9,420 bases of DNA, taken from an alpha proteobacterium 3107. Lineage in GTDB: Bacteria; Pseudomonadota; Alphaproteobacteria; Rhodobacterales; Rhodobacteraceae. Made by a program: the position numbers and the translations under genes. The DNA lies in assembly GCA_001483205.1 (NCBI GenBank), contig JPPB01000298.1, positions 1-9,420 on the forward strand, given 5' to 3'. The notes under the pieces are model-generated. The model made no database searches, had not been told where the DNA came from, and was given only the letters and a program-made list of their open reading frames with translations. Positions within the stretch are counted from its first letter, which is position 1. Every line of letters begins with the position of its first letter. This document shows positions 1-6,238 of this stretch, piece after piece.

Positions 1-134
1 CCCGGCAGGCGCTATAGACGCCTCAACCAGTTGGAGCGTATGGACTTTATGGCAAGATCATCGCCAATTTAGACTTTCAAGAAAAGCGCCCGCCCAGGCA
101 GGCGGCTGCCCGGCTACGCCAATATGCAGAGGTC
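1..134. other. Left-edge sequence without a convincing gene
   Basis: Reading from base 1 in frame 1 on the plus strand, a basic peptide of 23 residues runs to a TAG stop at 70-72 (it begins PGRRYRRLNQLERMDF). It could be the last residues of a gene entering from the left, but it is too short to name. A small inverted repeat, AGGCG/CGCCT with a 7-base loop, lies inside it at about 8-24. Bases 73-134 hold only a weak hairpin, which is listed separately. Confidence 0.2.
81..105 (-). terminator. Weak terminator-like hairpin after the MarR gene
   Basis: Read on the minus strand, about 30 bases beyond the stop codon of the MarR-family gene, there is a CCGCC/GGCGG stem (90-94 with 101-105) with a 6-base loop. 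It is followed by GCGCTTTTCTT. The T-rich run after the stem fits a Rho-independent terminator, but the stem is only five base pairs and four bases separate it from the T run. The call is tentative. Confidence 0.35.
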
Positions 135-632
135 TCAGTAAATATACCTGATCTGATCGGTCCAGTAACGTTCGACCCGTCTCAGCACATCGCCGATCTC
201 ATCCACACCGCCCTGGCCCAGAACGTTCCTCGCCTGCAACCCCTCGGCCTGACGTGCAAACAGCCCGGCGACAATATCGCGGATTTCCCGACCCTTGGTG
301 GTCAGACGCACCCGGACGGCGCGGCGGTCAATCTCGCATCTCTGATGGTGCATATAGCCCATTTCCACCAGCTTTTTCAGGTTATAGCTGACATTGGACC
401 CCTGATAGTAACCGCGCGTCTTCAGTTCGCCCGCCGTCACCTCGTGATCACCGATATTGAACAGCAACAGCGCCTGAACCGCGTTGATGTCCAGAACGCC
501 CACCCGTTCAAACTCATCCTTGATCACATCCAGAAGCAGCCGGTGCAGCCGTTCGACCAGCGCCAGCACTTCCAGATACCCGGCCACGAACACCTTGTCT
601 TCCGCTACGGCAAGTTGTGACTGATAGCTCAT
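135..632 (-). CDS. LdtR-like MarR-family winged-helix transcriptional regulator
   Basis: A 165-residue DNA-binding regulator of the MarR superfamily. The alpha-helical N-terminus (about 12-45) and C-terminus (about 115-160) would form the dimer interface. The winged helix covers about 49-114, with the recognition helix at GSNVSYNLKKLVEMGY (78-93) and a wing at CEIDRRAVRVRLTTKG (99-114). The segment TRGYYQGSNVSYNLKKLVE closely resembles the alphaproteobacterial LdtR group. In Liberibacter, LdtR is a ligand-responsive regulator of an L,D-transpeptidase gene and stress tolerance. The target here is unknown, and no transpeptidase gene is visible in the window. The start is supported by GGAG placed 7 bases upstream of ATG. 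A 19-base near-palindrome sits 47 bases upstream and could be an autoregulatory operator. Family call is firm; subfamily and role are inferred. Confidence 0.9.
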   Translation of the reverse strand: MSYQSQLAVAEDKVFVAGYLEVLALVERLHRLLLDVIKDEFERVGVLDINAVQALLLFNIGDHEVTAGELKTRGYYQGSNVSYNLKKLVEMGYMHHQRCEIDRRAVRVRLTTKGREIRDIVAGLFARQAEGLQARNVLGQGGVDEIGDVLRRVERYWTDQIRYIY

Positions 633-678
633 TGATGTTCTCCGCTGCCATTTGGCTTTGAGCGGAGTGTGGCGGGCA

Positions 679-697
679 TTAGCGAATTTTTCGTTAA
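679..697. promoter_or_regulatory. AT-rich near-palindrome upstream of the MarR gene, candidate operator
   Basis: TTAGCGAA-TTT-TTCGTTAA is an inverted repeat with 8-base arms, a 3-base centre and one mismatched pair. It lies 47 bases upstream of the MarR-family start codon and overlaps the TAA stop of sdhE (694-696). MarR dimers typically bind palindromes of 16-20 bases near their own promoters, so an autoregulatory operator is the natural reading. A weak sdhE terminator is the alternative. The arms are unusually AT-rich for this genome. Confidence 0.4.
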
Positions 698-969
698 ATC
701 CGGCTATTTGAATGGCAGGCCGTGATCCGGGCGATCAGGTCGCGGTATCGTGCGGGGGCGGCGGCCTGCCCCAAGACCCAGGCGTAGAGGTCATGGTCGT
801 TCTCTGCCAGCAGCCGCTCATAGAGGTCAAGCGCATCCGGCCCGAGCCGCGCCAGCCCGGATTGTGCGAAACCGCCGAGGATAAGGTCCATTTCCCGCGT
901 TCCCCGTCGGCAAGAGCGCATTTGCAGCCGCCTCAGCCGGATGCCGGGTGGCTCAGCCTGCGCCATCAT
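694..969 (-). CDS. sdhE: SdhE (succinate dehydrogenase flavinylation/assembly factor)
   Basis: A 91-residue protein of the SdhE/Sdh5/CptB family (older name DUF339). These proteins promote covalent FAD attachment to the SdhA subunit of succinate dehydrogenase in the cytoplasm. The signature RGxxE motif is present as RRGTREMDLIL, with R22, G23 and E26 in the key positions. The downstream acidic segment DALDLYERLLAENDHDLYAWVLG (about 45-67) is also typical. Length matches the family. The start codon lies inside the 3' end of the upstream helix-turn-helix gene, giving a 17-base overlap from the first of two adjacent ATGs. There is no strong ribosome binding site, so translational coupling is likely. 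Starting at the second ATG (966) would shorten the protein by one residue. Confidence 0.93.
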   Translation of the reverse strand: MMAQAEPPGIRLRRLQMRSCRRGTREMDLILGGFAQSGLARLGPDALDLYERLLAENDHDLYAWVLGQAAAPARYRDLIARITACHSNSRI

Positions 970-1345
970 CTTTCAGAATCACCCGCAATCGTTCCTCCAG
1001 CCGCCCCAGCCGTTCGGCATTCCGGGCGGCCTGGGCACGTAAATCGCGAATCTCGGCCAGGATGTCACCCAGTTCCGGCACCGGCAAGGGTTCGTCTGCG
1101 GGCCGGTCGAGGCCCGCGCCCTCGCCATTCAGAAGCCACATGATCGAGACATTGAGAACACCGGAGAGCCGCAAAAGCCGGTTCGAGCGCGGCTCCTGCA
1201 TGTCGTCCTCCCACGCCCGGACCACCGCCAGCGTCACCCCCAGGCGTTCGGCCAGATCGGCCCGGCTGAGACCAGCGGCCTCGCGCGCCCCCGCCAGCCG
1301 GTCGCCAAAAGTTGCGGTTTCGTCACTGAACCAGCCGGTCGTCAT
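953..1345 (-). CDS. Helix-turn-helix (XRE-type) protein with C-terminal coiled coil
   Basis: A 130-residue protein. Residues about 13-72 form an XRE/Cro-type helix-turn-helix (FGDRLAGAREAAGLSRADLA, then LGVTLAVVRAWE, then RLSGVLNVSIMWLLNGEG). A proline-rich linker follows (about 80-91), and residues about 92-124 form a charged, leucine/isoleucine-spaced helix predicted to be a coiled coil. I chose the ATG at 1345 because AGGA lies 8 bases upstream; the alternative ATG at 1354 would overlap that site. The gene runs straight into sdhE with overlapping codons, so the two are probably co-transcribed. The DNA target is unknown. Unlike typical single-domain XRE repressors, the protein carries an extra dimerisation-like tail. 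The family call is secure; the role is not known. Confidence 0.85.
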   Translation of the reverse strand: MTTGWFSDETATFGDRLAGAREAAGLSRADLAERLGVTLAVVRAWEDDMQEPRSNRLLRLSGVLNVSIMWLLNGEGAGLDRPADEPLPVPELGDILAEIRDLRAQAARNAERLGRLEERLRVILKDDGAG

Positions 1346-1353
1346 GGCCACCA

Positions 1354-1357
1354 TCCT
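1354..1357 (-). promoter_or_regulatory. Ribosome binding site that decides the HTH-gene start
   Basis: AGGA on the minus strand, 8 bases before the ATG at 1345. It overlaps the alternative ATG at 1352-1354 and therefore argues for the shorter 130-residue product. Confidence 0.5.
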
Positions 1358-1388
1358 GATCTGCCCCCTCTACCCCCGTGCAATCCGC

Positions 1389-2652
<1,264 letters not shown>

Positions 2653-2656
2653 AGGG

Positions 2657-2678
2657 GGGCGAGGCGAGGATCTCGCCC
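2657..2678. terminator. Stem-loop between converging genes, possible bidirectional terminator
   Basis: Just after the aminotransferase stop, GGCGAG-GAT-CTCGCC forms a perfect 6-bp hairpin (2663-2677). An alternative 7-bp stem uses the neighbouring GGGCGAG (2657-2663) with CTCGCCC (2672-2678). It sits in the 29-base gap between two converging genes, so it could end transcripts from both sides. Neither side has a proper T run, which keeps confidence moderate. Confidence 0.45.
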
Positions 2679-2681
2679 GGT

Positions 2682-2888
2682 TCAGTCGTTCCAAACCTGC
2701 ACACTCGGCATATGCCGCACATTAACGTCTACCGTCGGTGTTCCTGTCACTTCGACGTGGCAAGGATCGAAGTAGCCACCACAACCCTCACCAAGTGCTC
2801 CTACAGGCCGCACTGTGTCCTGGAGCACCAAGGCGCACAGCGCAACCGCGATAATCGTCAGAACGGTCTTTGTGTAACGGTCAACCAT
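2682..2888 (-). CDS. Small membrane-anchored protein of unknown function
   Basis: A 68-residue protein that I cannot assign to a function. Residues about 6-25 (TKTVLTIIAVALCALVLQDT) form one hydrophobic helix after a short basic start, giving a signal anchor or uncleaved signal peptide. The rest would lie outside the cytoplasmic membrane. It is small and polar, carries two cysteines in GCGGYFDPCHVEV that might form a disulfide, and ends in a valine-rich strand-like tail. Short proteins with a 'VDRYTKTVLTIIAVAL'-like start occur as hypothetical genes in proteobacteria, from memory only. I chose the ATG at 2888 because a TATAAT box lies just upstream and GGAG lies 3 bases before it. A longer frame from ATG 2921 has no ribosome binding site and would contain the promoter. 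Base composition is less GC-rich than its neighbours. Confidence 0.6.
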   Translation of the reverse strand: MVDRYTKTVLTIIAVALCALVLQDTVRPVGALGEGCGGYFDPCHVEVTGTPTVDVNVRHMPSVQVWND

Positions 2889-2907
2889 CTTCTCCAGCTT
2901 GCCTTTG

Positions 2908-2913
2908 ATTATA
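2908..2913 (-). promoter_or_regulatory. Consensus -10 box (TATAAT) for the small membrane protein gene
   Basis: A perfect TATAAT on the minus strand, 19 bases before the ATG at 2888. Transcription would begin near 2900 and leave a leader of about a dozen bases containing GGAG. The expected -35 region (about 2931-2936, TCGTTA) is poor. An exact -10 box stands out in this GC-rich sequence. Confidence 0.4.
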
Positions 2914-2944
2914 AAGTGCATCGCCCAATATAACGATCAGCCTG

Positions 2945-3181
2945 TTACCAGTCAATCCGATAGACGCTCCACACACGACCGGCCACATAGCCGCCACCTG
3001 CACTACCTTGGCAGTGTTGTCCACAGGCCGCCCGCTCACGGACTTCCATCTCAGTCGCTTTCTCGTAGGTCAACCCGGAAGCGAGCGTTTTACACGCTGC
3101 CCCACTTGGGACGGTTCCGTCCGCCTCAAGCTGCCCCACCCGATTGGCGACATTCGTCGCCATGCCAATTCTGCACCCCAT
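2945..3181 (-). CDS. Small hypothetical protein with GIY-YIG-like motif
   Basis: A 78-residue protein. The start RIGMATNVANRVGQLEADG (residues 4-22) resembles the second half of the GIY-YIG nuclease signature (YIG-x-T-N-x-x-R), with R14 where the catalytic arginine would be. The helix YEKATEMEVRERAACG (39-54) offers E40, E44, E46 and E49 as possible metal-ligand glutamates. The usual N-terminal 'GIY' strand is missing, but the C-terminus ends WSVYRIDW (71-78), a strand of similar character. CGQHCQG (53-59) brings two cysteines and a histidine close together. The start is well supported by GGGAGAGG upstream of ATG and a TTGACA promoter further up. The codons are less GC-biased than in neighbouring genes, as expected for acquired DNA. 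Function is unknown, and nuclease activity is only a suggestion. Confidence 0.6.
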   Translation of the reverse strand: MGCRIGMATNVANRVGQLEADGTVPSGAACKTLASGLTYEKATEMEVRERAACGQHCQGSAGGGYVAGRVWSVYRIDW

Positions 3182-3223
3182 AGCTTACCTCTCCCTATTT
3201 TGGGTTGTAAAATGAGCCCATCC

Positions 3224-3241
3224 GGTCCCCAAGGCAGGACC
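3224..3241 (-). other. Leader hairpin upstream of the GIY-YIG-like gene
   Basis: GGTCC/GGACC arms (3224-3228 and 3237-3241) enclose 8 bases. If transcription starts near 3237 from the promoter just upstream, the far arm is only partly transcribed, so the hairpin may instead be a DNA-level site. Weak. Confidence 0.2.
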
Positions 3242-3243
3242 AA

Positions 3244-3272
3244 CACATAATTAACCACGATGCTTCTGTCAA
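3244..3272 (-). promoter_or_regulatory. Promoter of the GIY-YIG-like small gene
   Basis: On the minus strand a consensus -35 box TTGACA (3267-3272), a 17-base spacer and TATGTG (3244-3249) lie about 63 bases before the ATG at 3181. Alphaproteobacterial promoters often keep TTGAC strongly while the -10 box drifts, which fits. It lies in the gap between this gene and the end of transaldolase, so the small gene has its own promoter rather than relying on read-through. Confidence 0.45.
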
Positions 3273-3300
3273 GCCCCCCTGCACAAACCCCCACCCGGCC

Positions 3301-4281
3301 TCAGATCATATCCGCCAGCATCGACTCCAGCCGCGCGCTGTCGGCGGCGAACGCCCGAATACCCTCGGCCAGCTTCTCCGTCGCCATTGCATCCGCATTC
3401 ATCCGCCAGCGAAAATCGGCCTCTGTCAACGGCGCTTCGGGGGCCGCCCGCGCGCCCGTGTCCTCCAGCACCCGCGGCAACGCCCCGGCATCAGCGGCCA
3501 GCTCATCCATCAGCGCCGGGCTGATCGTCAGCCGGTCACACCCGGCCAGCGCCCTGATCTCACCGGTATTGCGGAAGCTCGCCCCCATCACCACGGTCCC
3601 GAACCCGCGCGCCTTGAAATAGCGATAGATCGCGGTCACCGACGCCACGCCGGGATCATTTTCCGCCGTGTATGTCACGCCCGGATTCGCGGCCCTATGC
3701 CAGTCGAGAATGCGGCCCACAAACGGCGAGATCAGAAAGACGCCCGCCTCGGCGCAGGCACGGGCCTGGGCAAAGCCGAAGATCAGCGTCAGGTTGCAGT
3801 TGATGCCTTCCTTCTCCAGCCGTTCCGCCGCCCGGATGCCCTCCCATGTTGCGGCGATCTTGATCAGCAGGCGCTCGGCAGGCACCCCCTGTTCGGCAAA
3901 CAGCGCGACGATCCGGCGGGCCTTTTCAACCGTGGCCCCGGTGTCAAAGGACAGGCGCGCATCGACCTCGACCGACACCCGGCCAGGCACCCGCCCGGCA
4001 ATTTTCGCCCCGAAACCGACGGCAACCCGGTCGGCCACATCCGTGACCACCTGTGCATCGGGCAGAGCGGCCCGGTCCGCCCGCGCAATCGCCGCCTGTA
4101 TCAGACCGGCATATTCCGGCATTTGCGCTGCTTTCAGGATCAGGGACGGGTTGGTGGTGGCGTCAATCGGATGCAATCGTTCGATGGCGGCAATATCGCC
4201 GGTATCGGCGACCACCACGGTCATATCGCGAAGCTGATCAAGGGCAGATCGGGCGGGGGTTGGGGCGGCAACGGCGGGCAT
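3301..4281 (-). CDS. tal: Transaldolase (TalB-type)
   Basis: A 326-residue cytoplasmic transaldolase of the non-oxidative pentose phosphate pathway. It moves a dihydroxyacetone unit between sedoheptulose-7-phosphate/glyceraldehyde-3-phosphate and erythrose-4-phosphate/fructose-6-phosphate. The protein follows E. coli TalB with a constant offset of nine residues. D26 is in [15 protein letters not shown] is at 41-47, E105 is in EVDARLSFD, the Schiff-base lysine K141 is in [13 protein letters not shown]163 is in NCNLTLIFG, and S185 is in LISPFVGR. All catalytic residues are intact and length is typical of the long TalB class rather than the short ~220-residue form. The ATG at 4281 has AGGA 9 bases upstream. 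The gene lies 76 bases after rpe on the same strand and is probably in its operon. A strong inverted repeat sits in that gap. Confidence 0.96.
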   Translation of the reverse strand: MPAVAAPTPARSALDQLRDMTVVVADTGDIAAIERLHPIDATTNPSLILKAAQMPEYAGLIQAAIARADRAALPDAQVVTDVADRVAVGFGAKIAGRVPGRVSVEVDARLSFDTGATVEKARRIVALFAEQGVPAERLLIKIAATWEGIRAAERLEKEGINCNLTLIFGFAQARACAEAGVFLISPFVGRILDWHRAANPGVTYTAENDPGVASVTAIYRYFKARGFGTVVMGASFRNTGEIRALAGCDRLTISPALMDELAADAGALPRVLEDTGARAAPEAPLTEADFRWRMNADAMATEKLAEGIRAFAADSARLESMLADMI

Positions 4282-4303
4282 CGGCGGAAATCCTGTAACG
4301 AGA

Positions 4304-4341
4304 GGGGCGGGCTTTCGCGGCCTATCCTAGCCACCCGCCCC
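4304..4341 (-). repeat. Intercistronic inverted repeat between rpe and tal
   Basis: GGGGCGGG (4304-4311) and CCCGCCCC (4334-4341) are perfect 8-base complementary arms around a 22-base loop, in the 76-base gap between the rpe stop and the tal start. In the minus-strand RNA the hairpin would end about 22 bases before the tal start codon, just before its AGGA. It is followed by TCTCGTT, not a T run. An attenuator, a processing/stabilising hairpin or a weak rpe terminator are all possible. Confidence 0.4.
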
Positions 4342-4357
4342 CGGAAAGGGAAGCGGA

Positions 4358-5038
4358 TCAGCCGCCCGCCGCCCTGCGCAGCGCCCGGATGTTCCTGCCA
4401 TAGGGTGCGGGTTCACGGGCCGAGCCACCCCTGAACACGGCGCTTCCCGCCACCAGCACATCCGCCCCCGCCGCCACGACCATGGGCGCGGTTTCTGGCG
4501 TCACGCCGCCATCGACCTCGATATGCACCGGGCGGTCGCCGATCATCGCGCGCAGGCGGCGGATTTTCTTTGTCATGTCGATGAATGCCTGCCCGCCGAA
4601 GCCCGGATTGACGGTCATCACGCAGACCAGATCAGCAATATCCAGCACATGTTCGACAGCGCTTGCCGGGGTGGCGGGGTTGAGTGCGACGCCCGCCTTC
4701 GCCCCGGCCCCGCGAATGGCCTGCAAGGTGCGGTGGATATGCGGGCCGGCCTCTGCATGGGCGGTGATGACATCCGCACCCGCCCCGGCAAAGGCGTCGA
4801 TATACGGGTCTGCGGGCGCGATCATCAGATGCACGTCCATCACGCCCCTGACATGAGGCCGGATCGCCTTGCAGGTGGCGGGGCCAAAGGTGATGTTGGG
4901 GACGAAATGCCCGTCCATCACATCCACATGCACCCAGTCCGCCCCCTGTGCCTCGACCGCCTCGCATTCCGCCCCGAAATCGGCGAAATCGGCGGAGAGG
5001 ATGGACGGGGCGATCTTCACCGAGCGGTCAAAGGGCAT
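4358..5038 (-). CDS. rpe: Ribulose-phosphate 3-epimerase
   Basis: A 226-residue TIM-barrel enzyme that interconverts D-ribulose-5-phosphate and D-xylulose-5-phosphate. It serves the pentose phosphate pathway and, where present, the Calvin cycle. Motifs in order are [11 protein letters not shown] (8-18); [18 protein letters not shown] (36-53) with metal ligand H37 and acid/base D39; DVHLMI with H70; [12 protein letters not shown] (141-152), the phosphate-side loop; and EVDGGV with D176, the second acid/base residue. The phosphate-binding glycines GSAVFRGG (198-205) close the barrel. Length and all metal ligands are normal. The ATG at 5038 is preceded by AGGAGG and matches the family start. The in-frame ATG at 5083 would add a 15-residue tail unlike the family. 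It is probably the first gene of an rpe-tal transcript, divergent from deoC. Confidence 0.96.
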   Translation of the reverse strand: MPFDRSVKIAPSILSADFADFGAECEAVEAQGADWVHVDVMDGHFVPNITFGPATCKAIRPHVRGVMDVHLMIAPADPYIDAFAGAGADVITAHAEAGPHIHRTLQAIRGAGAKAGVALNPATPASAVEHVLDIADLVCVMTVNPGFGGQAFIDMTKKIRRLRAMIGDRPVHIEVDGGVTPETAPMVVAAGADVLVAGSAVFRGGSAREPAPYGRNIRALRRAAGG

Positions 5039-5048
5039 GGGGGTGTGG

Positions 5049-5054
5049 CCTCCT
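5049..5054 (-). promoter_or_regulatory. AGGAGG ribosome binding site of rpe
   Basis: A full AGGAGG on the minus strand lies 10 bases before the ATG at 5038. It fixes the rpe start and rules against the upstream ATG at 5083. Confidence 0.65.
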
Positions 5055-5070
5055 GCGGCGTGTGCGCTCC

Positions 5071-5099
5071 CTCGTAACCCCATTTCCCCGGTTTGAAAA
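5071..5099 (-). promoter_or_regulatory. Possible rpe promoter
   Basis: On the minus strand TTTTCA (5094-5099), a 17-base spacer and TACGAG (5071-5076) give a weak sigma-70-like pair. Transcription would start near 5064, just upstream of the AGGAGG. Neither box is close to consensus; this is only the best candidate in the region. Confidence 0.22.
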
Positions 5100-5152
5100 G
5101 CCGCCCGTCCGCGCCGGGGGCGGAGCCTGACCCGGCAATCATCGGCCTTGCA

Positions 5153-5183
5153 ATGCCCGAACCGGCGTGACAGGTTCCGGCAT
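5153..5183. promoter_or_regulatory. Inverted repeat in the rpe/deoC divergent control region, candidate operator
   Basis: ATGCCCGAACC (5153-5163) and GGTTCCGGCAT (5173-5183) are 11-base arms with ten complementary pairs around a 9-base spacer. The repeat is 25 bases upstream of the deoC ATG at 5209 and about 115 bases upstream of rpe. A dimeric regulator binding here could control deoC or both directions. A hairpin in the deoC leader is the alternative. No dedicated regulator gene (DeoR-like) is present in the window. Confidence 0.4.
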
Positions 5184-5208
5184 CGCCTGACCGGGGGGCC
5201 TGATCCTG

Positions 5209-6234
5209 ATGCACATCAAGGGAAAACCGATCACCGCTGCCACTGGCGAAACCGCCGGGGCCGCCGAAGCCACGCCCATGGCCGGGGATCACCTGCCCCG
5301 CAATCCGGGCATGGCGCTTGATCGGGCCTGGGTGTCCTCAGTGCGGATCAACACCTCTGCCGTTGAGCGCCGCGTCACCGCACTGCCGGGCCGCCGGTCG
5401 GTCAAGAAAGACCATCAGGCGGCATGGCTGCTGAGGGCCATCACCTGCGTTGACCTGACCACACTCTCGGGCGACGACACGGCGGAGCGTGTGCGCAGGC
5501 TCTGCGCCAAGGCCCGTCAGCCGGTGCGCGCCGATTTGCTTGACGCCCTCGGGATGCCCGCAATCACCACCGGCGCGGTCTGTGTCTATCACGACATGAT
5601 CGGGGCGGCCACCGCCGCCCTGTCGGGCAGCGGGATTCCGGTTGCCGTCGTCTCTGCCGGGTTTCCGGCGGGCCTGTCGCCCTTTCGCCTGCGCCTCGCC
5701 GAGATAGAGGACAGTGTGCAGGCGGGCGCGCAGGAGATCGACATCGTGATTTCCCGCCGCCATGTGCTGACCGGCGACTGGCAGGCGCTTCACGATGAGG
5801 TGGCGGCATTCCGGCGGACCTGTGGCGACGCGCATCTGAAGGCCATCCTTGCCACCGGTGAACTGGGCACGCTGCGCAATGTCGCCCGTGCCTCGCTGGT
5901 CTCAATGATGGCCGGGGCGGATTTCATCAAGACCTCGACCGGAAAGGAAAGCGTCAATGCCACCCTACCCGTCACGCTGGTGATGCTGCGCGCCATCCGC
6001 GACTACCATGAGCGGACCGGCCATTATGTCGGCTATAAACCCGCGGGCGGCCTTTCCACGGCCAAACAAGCGCTGCAATACCTTGCGCTGATCAAGGACG
6101 AACTGGGCGACCGCTGGCTGCGGCCGGACCTGTTGCGCATTGGCGCGTCGTCCCTGCTGGGGGACATAGAGCGCCAACTGGAACATCACGTTACCGGGCG
6201 CTATTCGGCCGCCCGCCGCCATCCGATGGGATAG
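5209..6234 (+). CDS. deoC: Deoxyribose-phosphate aldolase
   Basis: A 341-residue class I aldolase cleaving 2-deoxy-D-ribose-5-phosphate to glyceraldehyde-3-phosphate and acetaldehyde in the cytoplasm, the last step of deoxynucleoside catabolism. The active-site set is complete: D178 in [10 protein letters not shown], the Schiff-base lysine K241 in FIKTSTGKE, and the activating lysine K277 in VGYKPAGGL. These correspond to D102, K167 and K201 of E. coli DeoC. The protein is of the long (eukaryote-like, ~310-340 residue) type, with about 75 extra N-terminal residues including [12 protein letters not shown] and [12 protein letters not shown]. The start is uncertain: ATG 5209 gives 341 residues, with a low-complexity Ala/Gly/Thr-rich first 23; ATG 5278 gives 318. 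Neither has a clear ribosome binding site. The gene is followed by an aldehyde dehydrogenase after only four bases, so the two form an operon. Confidence 0.94.
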   Translation: MHIKGKPITAATGETAGAAEATPMAGDHLPRNPGMALDRAWVSSVRINTSAVERRVTALPGRRSVKKDHQAAWLLRAITCVDLTTLSGDDTAERVRRLCAKARQPVRADLLDALGMPAITTGAVCVYHDMIGAATAALSGSGIPVAVVSAGFPAGLSPFRLRLAEIEDSVQAGAQEIDIVISRRHVLTGDWQALHDEVAAFRRTCGDAHLKAILATGELGTLRNVARASLVSMMAGADFIKTSTGKESVNATLPVTLVMLRAIRDYHERTGHYVGYKPAGGLSTAKQALQYLALIKDELGDRWLRPDLLRIGASSLLGDIERQLEHHVTGRYSAARRHPMG

Positions 6235-6238
6235 GAAC

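Noticed and set aside
3070..3294. Minus-strand frame overlapping the GIY-YIG-like gene in another register
   Set aside because: It lacks a ribosome binding site and overlaps the better-supported frame, which has GGGAGAGG before its ATG.
3697..4434. Plus-strand open frames opposite tal
   Set aside because: The translations are low in structure and rich in Arg/Gly/His. Transaldolase catalytic residues are complete on the minus strand.
5039..5083. Upstream ATG at 5083 as rpe start
   Set aside because: It would add 15 residues unlike the family and place the AGGAGG inside the coding region. The ATG at 5038 matches the conserved start.
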